A DNA stretch of 64,000 nt. Source: Bugula neritina. Its lineage: Eukaryota; Bryozoa; Gymnolaemata; Cheilostomatida; Bugulidae. This document shows positions 43,601 through 61,400 of this stretch, one piece after another; positions within the stretch are counted from its first letter, which is position 1, and every line of letters begins with the position of its first letter. A program made the position numbers and the translations under genes. Location of the stretch: positions 10,977,818-11,041,817 of the forward strand of contig OZ037772.1 in assembly GCA_964035545.1 (NCBI GenBank), given 5' to 3'. The notes beneath the pieces were generated by a model. That model was not told where the DNA came from. It ran no database searches and saw only the letters and a program-made list of their open reading frames with translations.

Positions 43601-45193
43601 GAAAGTATATGTGAACTTTGCATGAAATGATGTTAAGATTATTTAATACTCAAAACAAATAGAATGACAAAGTCACATAATAACATGACAAAGAGAATAA
43701 AGAAGTTACATGATTGAGGAAGCAGAAATTAGAATGAAAGAGTAGAATTAAAGAGAGTAGAGAGAATAACTACAACATAAGTTAATATAATAGCGGTGGA
43801 GTGGGGGGCAAAGTGGGGAGGAGGGGGACAGCGGATGGAATTCACAGATAGAAATCTAGAATATTCCAGTGGGCCACGCTGTCTCTTACCCAACAATAGT
43901 TATCGGCATAATTTATCCAGTTATCGTGAAATTCTAGCGGAGTAAAGCAGTTGATAGGGTCACCTACGTATGACCTTGTGCCAATGAAGAGAGAGCAGCA
44001 AATGAAGAACCCTGTTGTGAGGTACACACTGTCATGGCTGATTTACAGAGCATATTGCACAAAAGCTACAAGCTAAACTTGTCCACAATTTTTAATGTTT
44101 ACTATCGGAATCTCTTAATATATGAAACTTAGCAACAACTTTTACAGAATATTTGAAATTATATTTCGACTGAGAGGTTTGCGAATTTAGGCAGCCGTTA
44201 CAGGACTAGAGGCTTATTAGAAGCTCAGTCCACTCATACTCATAGCTGTATATTAACACTATTACATAATACTAATTTTCATGTTATTGCAATAATTTTC
44301 TATAACTTTATACCAGCATATCTGTGCTAAAGAAAAGAGGGATACAGGCTTTTCTTACACTGTGTAGAGCTTATACTTTAGTGATCTATTAACACATGAC
44401 TAGTTATAACAATTCTTCATTCAAACTTATGTATTTACACTGAAAGGAATTACATCAAATATAAGAATATTTGAATAATGTTCAATATGAGATTATACCA
44501 GCAATGAGCCTATTCAAGCATTCAGTTCTACAGCTGACAACATAATACAAGAGTAGCTATTTTCTAGAGTTTTAGGCTTTTATTTTACATAAAACTAGGC
44601 AAGGTGTTAAGATGGACCAGTTTTTCAATGAAGTGACTGTAAATCCACTCCAAGATAAAATCAAGCATATTCCTGCTAGCATTAATACATTATTATTTAA
44701 TTCTTTTTCTAACATTTTCTTGAACAAATATTGTTCTGTAAAACGTGACACATCAAATTACCTTACATGGTTTTAGGGCTTTGAAAACTTGTTTTGCTGA
44801 AAATTCTAGCATGACGATGTCAAAATGCTATATATTTAAACTAACTCTAACTCTTGTTTTAAGTTAATAACATATTTTAGAGTGATTAGCAAAAAGAAGA
44901 TTACTATTAGTAAAACAAAGTTTTAGGGTTGCCACAAATAAACTATCAATGATTGCTGTATTTTCATTCAAGCAACATAGTTGTTGAAAAATTTGCTTAA
45001 TAATCCAAACCAACTTTTACCAAATAAAACTTAAAACAAATCGTTTTATTTAGCTTTGACCGAGTTGCAGTGTTATACCCCCCCTTTTTTTCTCACCTAT
45101 TGTGTATCTGTTACTCAGTCTATCAAACATGTCATCATCTCGCCTCTTCAGCATAGACACTCCCTTCTTCAGGGACTCCACTAAATCCGACAT
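34654..45193 (-). CDS. innexin with two alternative TM1 exons
   Basis: Complete innexin, 401 residues with either version of exon 2. Exons, 5' to 3': 45097-45193; 43890-44011 (2a) or 41854-41975 (2b); 38122-38278; 37125-37294; 36654-36771; 36263-36372; 35684-35813; 35101-35232; 34654-34823. Innexins form hexameric or octameric gap junctions and hemichannels. Seen: the N-terminal DRLSNRY motif; TM1 plus first extracellular loop in exon 2 (two cysteines, FTPxEFHDNW); the YYQWVP signature opening TM2; the cytoplasmic loop; TM3 ([20 protein letters not shown]); the second loop with [12 protein letters not shown] and [17 protein letters not shown]4 ([20 protein letters not shown]); and a short Lys-rich C-terminus. 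Exon 2 is 122 nt with different phases at its two ends, so exactly one copy must be used. All splice sites are GT-AG. Confidence 0.92.
34839..34942. repeat. (GTGA)n tetranucleotide repeat
   Basis: About 25 units of GAGT/GTGA, one interrupted, in the last intron of innexin F, close to the final exon's acceptor. Confidence 0.9.
36924..36962. repeat. perfect hairpin
   Basis: TGCAAAAGGCAGCCATTTT and its exact reverse complement lie almost back to back. In the innexin F intron between exons 4 and 5. It would form a near-loopless stem in RNA or a cruciform in DNA. Confidence 0.7.
37395..37510 (-). mobile_element. decayed SINE fragment
   Basis: GACATCACCAATG, an eroded head (CTCGAATTTGACC) and TGCTTTAACC align in order with the minus-oriented SINEs elsewhere in the window. 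Strongly diverged. Intron of innexin F. Confidence 0.35.
39167..39515. repeat. 51-bp minisatellite, seven copies
   Basis: The unit begins TATAGTTATACTACTTAGAG and repeats every 51 bp almost without change. 51 is a multiple of three, so open frames persist on both strands ([11 protein letters not shown] repeat on plus, [12 protein letters not shown] repeat on minus). No splice or start context supports coding. It lies in the intron between exon 2b and exon 3 of innexin F. Confidence 0.9.
41854..41975 (-). CDS. innexin F alternative exon 2b
   Basis: 122 nt coding 40 full codons of TM1 and the first extracellular loop: [20 protein letters not shown], then [11 protein letters not shown] and ending DNYCW. 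Acceptor ATGTGTAG, donor GTAGGT. Phase 1 in, phase 0 out, the same as exon 2a. The downstream part of the loop is almost identical to 2a, and the membrane part differs. Confidence 0.9.
42068..42405. mobile_element. hAT-like non-autonomous DNA transposon
   Basis: The left end CACGGATGTCCAACC and the right end, read in reverse complement (TAGGGCTGCCCAAC), resemble the CAGGGGTGtCCAAC termini of hAT elements. Flanking 8-bp repeats GGTTAGAA (42060-42067) and GGTTAGAT (42406-42413) differ at one base and fit the 8-bp target duplication of hAT. The interior has GGGCCACA repeats and no coding capacity. It lies between innexin exons 2a and 2b. Confidence 0.75.
43890..44011 (-). CDS. innexin F alternative exon 2a
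   Basis: 122 nt coding TM1 and the first extracellular loop: [20 protein letters not shown], then [11 protein letters not shown] and ending DNYCW. Acceptor CTCACAACAG, donor GTAAGA. Same length and phases as exon 2b, 1.9 kb away. It carries two extra cysteines (ICCS) in the membrane segment. Confidence 0.9.
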
Positions 45194-46990
45194 CTTGAAT
45201 TCTTGTGTGTTTCCTCTCTCAGAATTTTAATGGACTTCCCTCAACATCTACGTCTGCTTCAACGTCTGCTTCTACACCACCTTTGCCTTCGCAGCCGCAA
45301 CTAGTTCTAAGCTGTTATTATTTAGTGATGTAACTTCGCTGCTATAGGTTAGACTGCGTGCCTAGATTTAACGAAGTCACCCTACACGTTATGCCTGACT
45401 GCACGCGATAATAAAGTATCAAATGCTCGGCAGGCTAACAACACGCGAGGCTATGAAGTGAAACATGGAGGACGTGCTATGCTTCTAATCATTTCAAATC
45501 TATTGAATGTATAGATCACGTATTGAAATTGACACACAAGCTAAATCTTGTAAATTTATAATCAATTCTTTATCTTTCTAAACGTAATATGCATGACAAA
45601 TTTAGCATAATACCAACTTGGTGAAAACAAAGCACTAAACGATGTAGTATCAAATATTTGCCTTATTTGTGTAAATACTGTAACATTTCATGATGCATTG
45701 CTCAACCAACAAAATAATTGATAAAGTATTAAATAATAACTAGACCAGAGTCATATAGGTGTACGAAGCGTGCAAACTTTTTACCCTCAACTTTATAGCA
45801 GGTTGCTACATGTGTTGCCTGACCCAACCCATCTGTTTTGTTTCTAAAACAAGTACAAGCCAAAGTAAAAGGACATTGAAGTAAAAACACTGATACGGGC
45901 AGCTCCAAATGACTTTGTGCTGATGTAACTTCGAAAGTAGAACTTAAAACTGTGCTCTGGAAGTGTTAACCTACCAATGGCTGAATCACAAGAATCATAC
46001 CTCACAGAAAATGTTCAGGATTTAAAAAGCTGAATGACAAAAGCTTCTACATTCCTTTCATATCTCACCTTTCTTTCAATACATGAAACATAATATTCTG
46101 TAGGAATAGCATAATATCTCAAGACTAAATATAGCGGGCAGGTGAATGTAGGCTATCCCATTACAATATCAGTTGCTGTTTTAGAGCCCAGTCTATACAA
46201 TAAAATGGTGTGATACACTGAACTATAGTTGACCAAATTGTAATACAGATGAAAATAGTATACTTGCTAGGTTTCATTCAAAACTTGTAGGCAATAAAAT
46301 AATATTTCAAGTTGCTGCTAGACAGTTAGCTTACAGGTTTGGTGACTGTTTTTTTCAGGATATTACATAACATAGCATAATATAGCATAATATATTGTAT
46401 ATGAATACAATGGATATATGTATATGATATAATAATGCAGTATGATATAACATAATATAATATAACATATGCATATAATGAATATATGTTAATAATATAG
46501 TGCCATAATAGCTTGAATTAGACTGTAAATAATTGTTAAGCTGTATATTAGAGAGCTTTGAAATTAGAGTGGTAACTATACGCCATAACATGCTATCATA
46601 ATATAAAGGGTAAACTTCTGTTATCTGTGTATAACGATTGATAACACAGGGTTATTGTGAACCAAGTAATCTTTAGTGTTTGCACTGTGAGTAAAGTATA
46701 TATCAAATAGCATGCCCTTTAGAGACTAAAGACAGCTGTATGGTTCACTGGAGACATGCTAGGCCCATACGTGTAATATACTAAGAGAACTATAAATGAT
46801 ACTCCTTTAGAAAAGAGCACAGTTAGTTGCAGGTTAGAATCCCGGTTGTTTCACAAAAAGATTTAGCAAGATTTTTCCTTCCCCAACTTTTTTTAGTCCT
46901 TCACGCATTTAAATTACCAACAATTACTTTCTTTTTAAAGAGTGTCAGCACATGTATGCAGGAAGCATTAAAAAATCCCTATTTTAAAGT
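45194..46990. other. spacer upstream of innexin F
   Basis: No gene recognised. 45200-45500 is less AT-rich than the surroundings and should hold the 5' untranslated region and promoter of innexin F. 46360-46500 is a CATAATATAG-type low-complexity stretch. Confidence 0.45.
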
Positions 46991-46992
46991 TG

Positions 46993-47445
46993 GGTTAAAG
47001 TTGCGTTTATACCTCTGCTGAAAAAAGTACCGAGTTTAAGTTAATAATGCTTGTCCGGGTACCCCTTTATAGTCAAACTGAAACTCGTTGAAATCATATT
47101 GATGCGGTTGCTCACTTTCTGAAATTGAAATCTGACTTGCATAATAGCTATTTGATGCCCTTTGTAAACGTCGTGAATTAGTGAAGCGGACAGCATAAAA
47201 GCAATAATTGAGAAAGGTAGGCTATATAATTATCACCGTATAAGTACGTTGTCTAATCACCAAAGTAATAACTAAATAGCGATGTTTACAAGGAGTTATT
47301 ACTCCTATTCTAAAATTGGCCGATTAAGTTATCACAGTCCAAAGATTTTTACGAGTGGCTTTTACAATGCAATGCAACTCGGTGAAATTTCAACCCGGCC
47401 AAATTGAAATTCTGACCGAAAATCGTGAAGGTATAAAGGCAACTT
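46993..47445. mobile_element. MITE-like repeat, full copy 2
   Basis: About 453 bp with terminal inverted repeats: AAGTTGCGTTTATACCT at the left end and AGGTATAAAGGCAACTT at the right end, one mismatch in 17. 47048-47445 matches 1-399 of the window almost base for base. No coding capacity. I could not settle a target-site duplication, so the superfamily stays open. Confidence 0.75.
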
Positions 47446-49974
47446 GATTCAAATTCTTGCACTTATGGTCCTGAATAAGATTCATGATAACATCGAAGTT
47501 ATATGTCACTATGTTACTGCATAGACTATAGTCCCTGTATATTAGAGTATAGACACTGTGTATTATAGTATAGTAACTGTGTAGTATAGTCACTGTGTAT
47601 TAGTGTACAGTCACCAGGTATAGTGTGTAGTGGCTATGTATGTTACTATGCATACAATGTGGTGTTACTTATTTTGACTAAGTTTAGTTGATTTCCTTTC
47701 CACTCATATTTCAAAGTGACTTACACAATAGCTATATCATGTAGAATTTAGATAGAGTGATTACATCATATATAACCCACGTGACAAAACCCATGTGTGA
47801 CAGGTGCAATTCTCTCACAGACAAGCACCTGGTCTTATATGTCATATATACTGTATATCATATACTCATGTGACAACATTAGCACCTGTTCTCAGTCGTT
47901 GGACAATTTTCCACAATTTTAAAGTTGGGAATTTGTCTTTTCCAGTTGTTTGGAGGTTGTATTGTAAGATTTATGTTGTGGCTCACCAGTCTTTAAATGT
48001 TCTTGCTTTGATTGGTTTATTAATTTTCTGCCTGATTAGCAATAACCTACTTGTTGGTAAACTTGAAATGGGACAGAAAACAGAGGGAGATAACAACCAA
48101 ACTTGGTTGCTATTGAAATCTGCAGAACATTAGAAAGTAGCTGTAGCAAGAGCAGCCAATAAAACTGCAGTAGAAACTTATACTCACGTATCAATTATCA
48201 GGCAGAAGTTCTGCATAAGCATAAAAAAACTAATAATCTAAGATCTTGAACTGCTTATAAACTTTGGTTTGAGGTGCTGGTTACCCTACCTACCATGTTT
48301 ATTTGTACCATCATACATAATCTTTCTAACTTGTGTAAAATCCATAACTTGTAAGGGCATCAAATTAAATGATTGCGCTCCTGTGAAACAATTAGGCTAA
48401 TTACATCTGCAGGTATAAAAGAGTAGATTGTCTGGTAAAACTTTATCAGTTGCTAAACATGGAAGCTTTTTTATCAACTAAGTAATAACATGCAGGCAGT
48501 TTAAAAGTTCAATTCTTGCAACATAAAAATAATTTAATTTCTATCAAATAGTGCAGGGTAACTGCTATTGGCATTTGACAACGAGCAACCAATCAAATAC
48601 ATGCATGAAACTAAGCTACGTTTGTGCAGACTTTTGCTGTTTAGTTGGAAGCATGGGTTACCCCTGCCTGTCAAGATTAGAAACCACGGGTTAGATATTA
48701 GGCTTACCTTTAAGACTTCAAACTTCCATATACCTCAGGTATTTCGGATTTTATACCAAGTGATTGATACCTCTGTTTTCATTTTGATTTGCGACAACGT
48801 CCACCAGTAAAATGAAAATAATGACTCATATGACAATAACAATTATGAAATCTACAAACTGAAGGCTTTATAATATATTGCCAGCTATAATATTGAACAT
48901 TACTTGCTATTCTGCTTTTATAGATTGCCCAATACATCAATGCAGGAATTCCAATATTGTTTATTTGCAAACTCACGTAGGCTTGTAAAGAGTTTCTGGC
49001 AAGGATACAGATAGCTCTGGCTACTCTGTCTGCTATAAAGTAATAATGGTTGATGTGCTAACTAATATATAAAATAGTGTAACATTACTATAATTCAAAC
49101 TATAATATACAAGGAAATGGTGGCATTTAAATAATATTATATTATGTTATATTATATTGCTGTAGCTGTTGAATTAGTCTGACATCTAGCTATATAGAAC
49201 TTGCTGGTATCTGCTAAATATCTGAGTTATAGGTCATGTATAGAAGGAAATAATACCTTGCTATGAGGAATTATATAGAGTATAGAATAATATGGGTTCC
49301 TGTGGGGTGTTTATTTGCAACAAAAGTTCCTTCTCTATTGGCTAAAATGTAACTTAGCTACAAAATAGACGTCATGCAAGCAACTTATAATACTGCTATG
49401 TGTTATTATTGCAAGTTTGATACATGCTTTAGCTGTTTGATCAGCTTTATAGTATGTGAAGTTTGTTTGTGGGGCCATTCAAACTCAATGAGTGATGAAT
49501 TGAAAACTTTTTAATTATACACTTCAAAGTGCCAGCATTGCAATTAGTTTTAATTTTTGCATCTTTTGCATGCAATAGCTTTATGAAATATTAACGCAAT
49601 GGAATATAATGTAATATACTAATTAGGATTCTAATGAGACCACAACTCCTAAAAAATAGAAACTACATTTTATTACAAAATAAATAGAGGTATTTGGTAT
49701 TCAAAAAATACTGGCAGCTACTTTGACATGCATGTAAATGTATACAGAAACAGCCATGCAAGTTGATGGTGTACATGAAGCCTGCATATACTAAAATGAC
49801 GGGCAGTAAAATGACATGTATAAATATTTATTTCATTGTGAAACGATTAGTATGTAGTCTAAGTGCAGCTACTGTTTACAGATATCTAAGGAGGTCACCC
49901 TGTATTTATACACAGAAATGTATGTTTATTGAGTATGGTAACCTTTGTACAGAAACATATAAAAAAGTTATATA

Positions 49975-50178
49975 AACTCATGCAAGTTTATAGTCACCAT
50001 CCCTGTGAGAAACTCCTAATGGAAAGAGCTTTTGTTAAATCAGGCTAAGAACGTACTCAGATGGGGCACAGGAGCAATTATGACTGGATGCTCTTCCCAA
50101 CATTACCAATGGCTTTTGTCAAGGTTCGAACCCATGACTCCATATTAATTACTAGGTAAATGCTTTAACCCCTAGACT
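49975..50178 (-). mobile_element. tRNA-derived SINE, minus orientation
   Basis: Full-length member of the local family, with GGTTCGAACCCATGACTCC and CCCCTAGAC marking the head on the minus strand. Flanked by the 9-bp target duplication AGTTATATA (49966-49974 and 50179-50187). Confidence 0.8.
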
Positions 50179-50456
50179 AGTTATATATGCAGGTGAAAAG
50201 GCATGCCCCTGTAAACTTTAATCTGAATGCTTCCTCCTTAAATTTTGTTCTAAACAAATATGAAGGATGGTTTGTAAACTGTTATATAAAAATGTTTAGA
50301 TAAATTAAAGGTCAAGATCTCATATGCAAATTTTAGTAGTCTCAATGTGACTCTTACAGCTCTTTATTAATTCTGTTTTCAAATGGCTGTGGAATTTTAT
50401 TGAATTTTCAAAAACATAGATTTAGGATTTCCGTGCTTGATGAACAAAGAGTGTAT

Positions 50457-50551
50457 AAATCAATACCAAATCAATACCAATCAATACCAATCAATACCAG
50501 TCAATACCAATCAATACCAAATCAATACCAATCAATACCAAATCAATACCA
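50457..50551. repeat. TCAATACCAA minisatellite
   Basis: About nine units of 10-12 bp (ATCAATACCA with an optional extra A). Intergenic. Confidence 0.85.
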
Positions 50552-52210
50552 TCACTGACTGTATTTCAGTAGAACAGATCTGATGAATGGAGTAAATACA
50601 AAGTCTGTTCGATTTAAAGTAAAAAGGTTTCAGACAGACTAAATAATTTAATAAGTCTGAAACCTTTACAACTTTCTTAGAATAACTTTTAAACGCTTTG
50701 AATGGGAGGATAACTCTAGTAATACTTTTTATTGCATCAACTGTGGTAGTTGGGGCAGTAAGCATGACAGGTAAACCCGAAAAAGTTAAAGCTAAAATTT
50801 TGTATGGCAATAACCAAAAAAATTTTTTGTGAAAATTTAAAACTGGATGACATATTAATTTCTTTTATGTAGTTACTCCCAATCTGTGAACATGCAGCCA
50901 ATTGCCAAAGATTTTTAGTTGGTTGTACTAGTTTGAAAAACAAATTGGCTTTTATGCTAGCATATAAATTATAGTCTAGCTGCTGTTCTTCAGAGCTGGA
51001 GAATTATAATGCGCCAAGCTAAACACAACTATATATAATATACATAATCTAAGAGAGCAGTTTGCTTATGTTATGGTCTAAACAAGCTAGCAGGTGATTG
51101 CAGATATGGGAAGAAATACTTTGTTTTGCTAAACAGCTGCAGGATGGGACAACTACCAAGTATCCACTTATACTGTTGGTCACAGGGTTGAATAAATAGA
51201 TTGACAATAATGATGTACATCAGTGTTTACACTGTATTAACTGACTTTATGAAATTATTACTGGCTAGTGCAATTATGTTTCTCAGTGCTGGAGATTCTA
51301 TTTTATACTTCTTAATACAGCAGAATTTTATGCAGGAATAAAGCAATTTCAGGTTTGAGAGTTGTCTGTCTACAAAATAATTGTAAAGTTGTATAAGAAA
51401 AATTAGGAGCATGAAAAGGACTTCACAATACTAAGCAACTCAGCATCGATTCATGCATTTTATTAGTTAGTGATGAATGCGTGGTAAGCAGTCCAGCTAT
51501 GTTTGAAGTTTGAGTCCTGGTTTTTGTCAATATCATCACAACATTCAGGAGAAACAGTTACTAGCTACTATTAGCAGCTATGAAATTATATCTCCAACTA
51601 CAGCTATACTGTAACAGTTTATAATGGTTATGGGACTCTGCCAAACTATAAGTAGAAATGTTGATATTAAGTTGACCCTGTGACATAAATAGCCGGCCAG
51701 GGTTAGGTTAGATAATATAAGTTGTGCAAACAGCTGGATTAGACTGCAGTTGGGTTAAACCTCTCAGCTCCAGTGAAACAGGCTAACAGGAGCAGCTTAA
51801 ACTGAGATTGTCTTGTTATACCCATATCTGGGGAAAAGACAGGTAAGCATTGGCAGTTGAGAGATAATAAATAAGCTTTTATAATATACATTCATATTGA
51901 TGTAATGGCAGAAATGATATGCTTGAATAGTGATGATCCTGTTATTTGTACTAGCATTTATCCAATCAACAATTGTAGCAACTTTGATGTAGTTTTAAAG
52001 TTTTTTAGTATAACATACAGTAGCACATTAGAGTGGAGTAGTTATACCAATAGAATTTGTGACACCTTGTAAATTTATACTTTAAGTGATCTTTTTAATT
52101 TTTAATAATTCTACAGAGTTCTGACTTTTTTCCACTTTTGTTCAGGTCTAATTATTAAGGCCAGTATTTACACTGAATTTCGCAACACGTTTCATGTCTG
52201 TGATATGTAA

Positions 52211-52241
52211 TACATCAATCAATCAATCAATCAATCAATCA
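52211..52241. repeat. (ATCA)n microsatellite
   Basis: About seven ATCA units, 150 bp upstream of the start codon of gene G. Confidence 0.85.
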
Positions 52242-52391
52242 ACGAGCCTGCTTGATGTTTGTAATGTTCATGGTTTAGACAAAGGGAAAAAAGCACTTGG
52301 CATTATATGTTATAGTAGACATGCATATAGTATGAATGTACTTCATAATTCCAATACAGTATAGCCTTTGATTTCTCCTGTTCAGAGAGAA

Positions 52392-57008
<4,617 letters not shown>

Positions 57009-58474
57009 ACTGGATCACAATTATTTTAGTTTAGTTGGTGTCGAAAATTTTATATTTCAACACAATCTGCTGCAAACACTGTTTTGAATTTGTAAAAGCT
57101 TTCACACATTCTACAATATTTTGGCAATTATTTAACCTAAGTTTTTGAATACAAAGTTAATTGAAGGGCAGAAAGAAAATAAGTCTGGAAATAAAAATTT
57201 TAAATGAGGCTTTTAAAATATGAAACAAATATGAACTAAAATTAAGTTCTTTAAAGTTAATATACTCCAATACAGAGCGTACATAGCCTGTATAATCTGT
57301 ACCTTTAAATTGATGCTATATTTGTCATGAGAAGATAACTATATGAATAGCTGAAGGGTTAATTCAACATTCTGAAAATTCCATATGACATTTATTACTC
57401 ATTGTTTAGAGGGAAAAGAACATAATATATATGTAAACAAATGATTAAAAAATATACTTATTATAAATATTGACTTCAAATTATATGGAACTGTTATTAT
57501 ATTTATTTTTATAGTTGCAGTAGCAAAAAATTATAATATAATATTATTTTTGTGTTTTTGTACTTTTATTCCAAGATAAATAAATAAACAGGGCACAAAG
57601 TAAACATTATGCATTGCTTGCATAGATCTTTCAAGATTAAACTATAAATGTAATAAACACAAATAGCTAGGGGAAAGCCTCAAATATATGACAAGGCATA
57701 GCAAGCTATATTGCAATGTTCTAACAATTAATGTAATTTTACTTGATATACAATATAGCAAAATACACTATAATATAACACGATTTTATATAATAAGTTG
57801 CATTAAGCAATTGTTATGGATAACTACATTTCGACTTGAAGGTAGGCCTATTGGTTTTCAAAACAAAATTAAACGTCAAAACCCTTATAATTTGATAACC
57901 ACCATTTGTGAAAATTTGTTCCTAAACTTTAAATCAACATTATAAATTTAGTTCAATCAGAAAAAAAATGTAGTTTTTTCAGATTATAAATGCCACTCAG
58001 TAGTTAAGTTGTGAGAAAGCAACCATTCAAACATATTAAAACACAATATTGTGTCACCTGGCTGATATTTTCTCATTCATGCAAAATATTTTATAGTTAA
58101 AATAATTTTATACATTAGTCACACAGCTACAACAGACACATATAAAACTTCTATATGTGGGAGGCAATGAAAGAGCTCCCCTACTATGTATAGCTTTGTG
58201 TATGGAGCTCAGACTACAAGCACTTGCAGAGTGATGACACAGTATTTGATAAATTGTCGTCACATGATGTGTCAGTGTACTTGATTGGCTGAGGACTGTA
58301 GGGCCTATAGACTAGAGTTGTTATGTGTCAAATTGTAAGAAATTCATTGCTGGTGCAAGCACTAATCTTGAATGTTCTTCACAAGAATAGAAGTGACAGG
58401 TGATAGCAGGTGACAGCAGGTGACAGCAGGTGACAGAAAAGAGACAGTGCTATTAACTTCATGAAATATTCAAA
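57009..58474. other. spacer between gene G and innexin H
   Basis: 3' untranslated region of G and upstream region of H. An AATAAATAAA string near 57578-57588 is a possible polyadenylation signal for G. No gene seen. Confidence 0.45.
58389..58436. repeat. AGGTGACAGC minisatellite
   Basis: About four to five 10-bp units directly upstream of the first exon of innexin H, probably in its 5' untranslated region or promoter. Confidence 0.8.
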
Positions 58475-61400
58475 ATGTCTAACAGACCAGTAAGTATTAC
58501 ATCTTTTTATAGATCTTTCTTGTCCTATTGTGTTGCAAAATATATAATTATATAAAATTTATTTACTTCAAAAACAGTAAAATTGTGCAAACAGCACAAA
58601 TACCATATTTAACTTTTTCAACCTTTTTGTATGAAGCAATTCAATTTTGAAATGCTTTCTTTCAAAATCTCGTAAAATTTGCTAATGTGAGTTGAATATA
58701 AATTGCCAGCTGCTCTTATTCAAAGCGTATAGTAAGCTTTCAAGAAAAATTACTTTTTCTGGAATAAAGTAATTAATATTTTCTATTAAAACATTGAAAC
58801 AATAAAAAATTTACTTGCTTATGCTCACTTCCAAGCAGATGTTGAGTTACTAAAATGCAGTTTTGAAACTTTAAAAACGTTCTCAATCATGCCTGTCCAT
58901 TAGCAAAACTTCTGAAACTAGTTTTCAACTTTATCTCAAATGCCAACTGCTTTCTGCACATATTTTTAACTTCTGAATTTGTCTTGTCGCTCAAAATCAA
59001 AAGCTGAACCTTTAATAATATAAATTGAAGAACTTTTGAGAAATTATGATATGTTAAAAATTTATATGTATATAATTTTTATTGTATGTTTTATACTTAA
59101 ATATTGTATTAGAATAATAAGTATATATATATATACTATATTAATATTTATATTATGTTGTGCTTTTTATTTTATATATATTATGTAGTCTATATTGTAT
59201 TATAAGTATTATTTTTTTATATTAAAGCAAAACCATTAATTGGGCTTTAATTTTCAAACTTTTCCCTAATAATCCAACAAAACAAACCATCATCATTCAT
59301 GTTTCATCGCAATATTCATAGTATACTGTCTGGTATTTAGCGAACATGCCCTGTTCTAGCATAGCCTCTGTGAAGCTTTAGCCTTGTTTTATTTCTTATA
59401 TCTTGTCTCTTGGTTTGATGGGCGAGTTTACCAGCAGTAAACTTTTGGAATAAGAAGCCTGTGTTATAGAACTGCAAATATTTTGAATAGCAATAATTCT
59501 TAGTAGATTTTGTGGCATAAAAAGTAGTTGGGCTGTAAAATAGTTGTAAGCATATTTTAAACCCAAATACCAAACTAAAAAATATAAACCCAGCTATACA
59601 TGTTTCCCGAACTGCACTTGTAGCACTATAGCACTGCAGTTTGCAGTTTACAAAATTGACAAGCCTTAACGCAATTGATTACTGAGTAATTGAAAAAAAC
59701 AGCACACAACATAATATTGAAATAATTGCCATGATAGCATAATAACACATAACATGTGCAATGTTAAAATTGTCTCTGGTTTTTATACTGAATTAACGTC
59801 TTCATTTCTATTTTTAGAAAAAACATTAACCACTATAATTTAATTATGAGTAAAAACTTATGCACTCTTATAGCGTTCAAAAGCAATTTCAACAACAATT
59901 TGAGAGATTAAAACTTTCATGACTAAAGTAATAATATTTTGTGTTTGGGAGACTGAGGGAAGGGTCCGGAGATGAAAGTATATGAGGAATAAGTAGAATA
60001 GTAAATACCCGAAATAACATAGTTATATTTTTGTTGTTGTAACATGTTAGTTTAATCTATCAGCAACTAGCATGGCATTATTATTCTCAAGTGGAAAATA
60101 CCCACAGCTAGTCTCAGGATCACAGCTATTCTCAAAAAACACCAGACTATTGCCATGATCACAGGCCACTGTGACACTTGTTTTTAGACTTATCTGTCAA
60201 CAAGGTATTGTCTTAAATAGACTTTCCTGTGGCTAAATGAGTGCCAAGAGGCAAATTCGTCTTGAGAGATGAGACATCCTTTTTATATAAGCATAGTAGT
60301 AATAGCTGTAACTTATATAGACAGTATGTCTTATTTGTTGATCAAGAGACCAGCAATAACAGCATGATGAGCTATAGTGCCTCAACATGTAAATAAAATA
60401 CCACATCTTGCTCAGCTAAAATCACCATCACAATATATTCATAGATATTATTAATTCATAGGAATAACATTTTTATTTATAAATAAGTAAGTTAATTGGT
60501 TTATCTTTTATTTGTTTGACCATCTTATAAGTGCAAATAATAAACAGTACTTTTTTGCATTTTGAGTTGATAGGCATTTGGACATAGCATTTATAGAAAA
60601 CCGAGTGTAAAAACTGAAAATGCAGTTTGCCTTTTTCTATTACATATTGAATACAATATAAAAGTAGATAAATTTCTGTTTGACTAAGTCATTTTAAAAC
60701 TTAATTCAAGATAATGTTTTAACTACCAAATAATTTTACGACTCTTGCAGTTGCAAGGCAGCCATCACTATAAATAAGCTGAAATGGGTAGATAGCTTTT
60801 TTTACTAAAGCTTGAATACAATATAAAAGTAGAAAAAAATACAGATTGCTTTATTTACTGTAAAAGATTCCAATATCAAATCCTTCTCCAAACCCCTGCA
60901 GTTGCAAAGTTGCCATGAATATAAATAAATGGCAAGCAGGAAAAAAGCAGCAATTAAAGTCAAATAGTCAGAAAATTCCCAGAACAATGGCAGCTAGGGT
61001 AACTCTGGTATGTGGGGTAAGCATGGGAAAATGTAGTTCTCCAAGTCTTGGGCTGCTTTAGGAATAATATTCTCTACAAACGCTGCCAACTCCCATCCAA
61101 CAAAACAACAACATAGAGCTAATTAGTTTTTAAACTAAATAATGGATGTCTTTCCCATGGCCGCTGACAGCTAACTTATTGATAGAGTATTATGATATAC
61201 GGCTGCAGCAGGTCCAACTCTGTAATTATCATTAAATTGTAAAGAAATAGTGATTAACCAGCCACCATAGAGTATATAGCTCAAACATACTAATAGTGGT
61301 ATGACTATCAACAGAGCTTCATTTAATCTAATAATAGCTGCAGTATAGATTTAAATAGAAATATATTTGGGGGCTTTTGATTATAAGTATAAGTTCATAA

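Larger units (their letters stand above)
47446..52385. other. long spacer between the innexin F side and gene G
   Basis: No gene recognised. A 109-codon open frame at 47804-48133 has no domain, splice or family support. The stretch contains one SINE and short minisatellites (separate entries). F and G are transcribed away from each other, so both promoters should be in 45.2-52.4 kb. Confidence 0.45.

Noticed and set aside
47804-48133. 109-codon open frame on the plus strand
   Set aside because: No recognisable domain, no coding-like composition and no link to neighbours. Expected by chance in this much AT-rich spacer.
51470-51545. Possible further SINE fragment (GTTTGAGTCCT box)
   Set aside because: Only a few words match the family and not in a continuous order.
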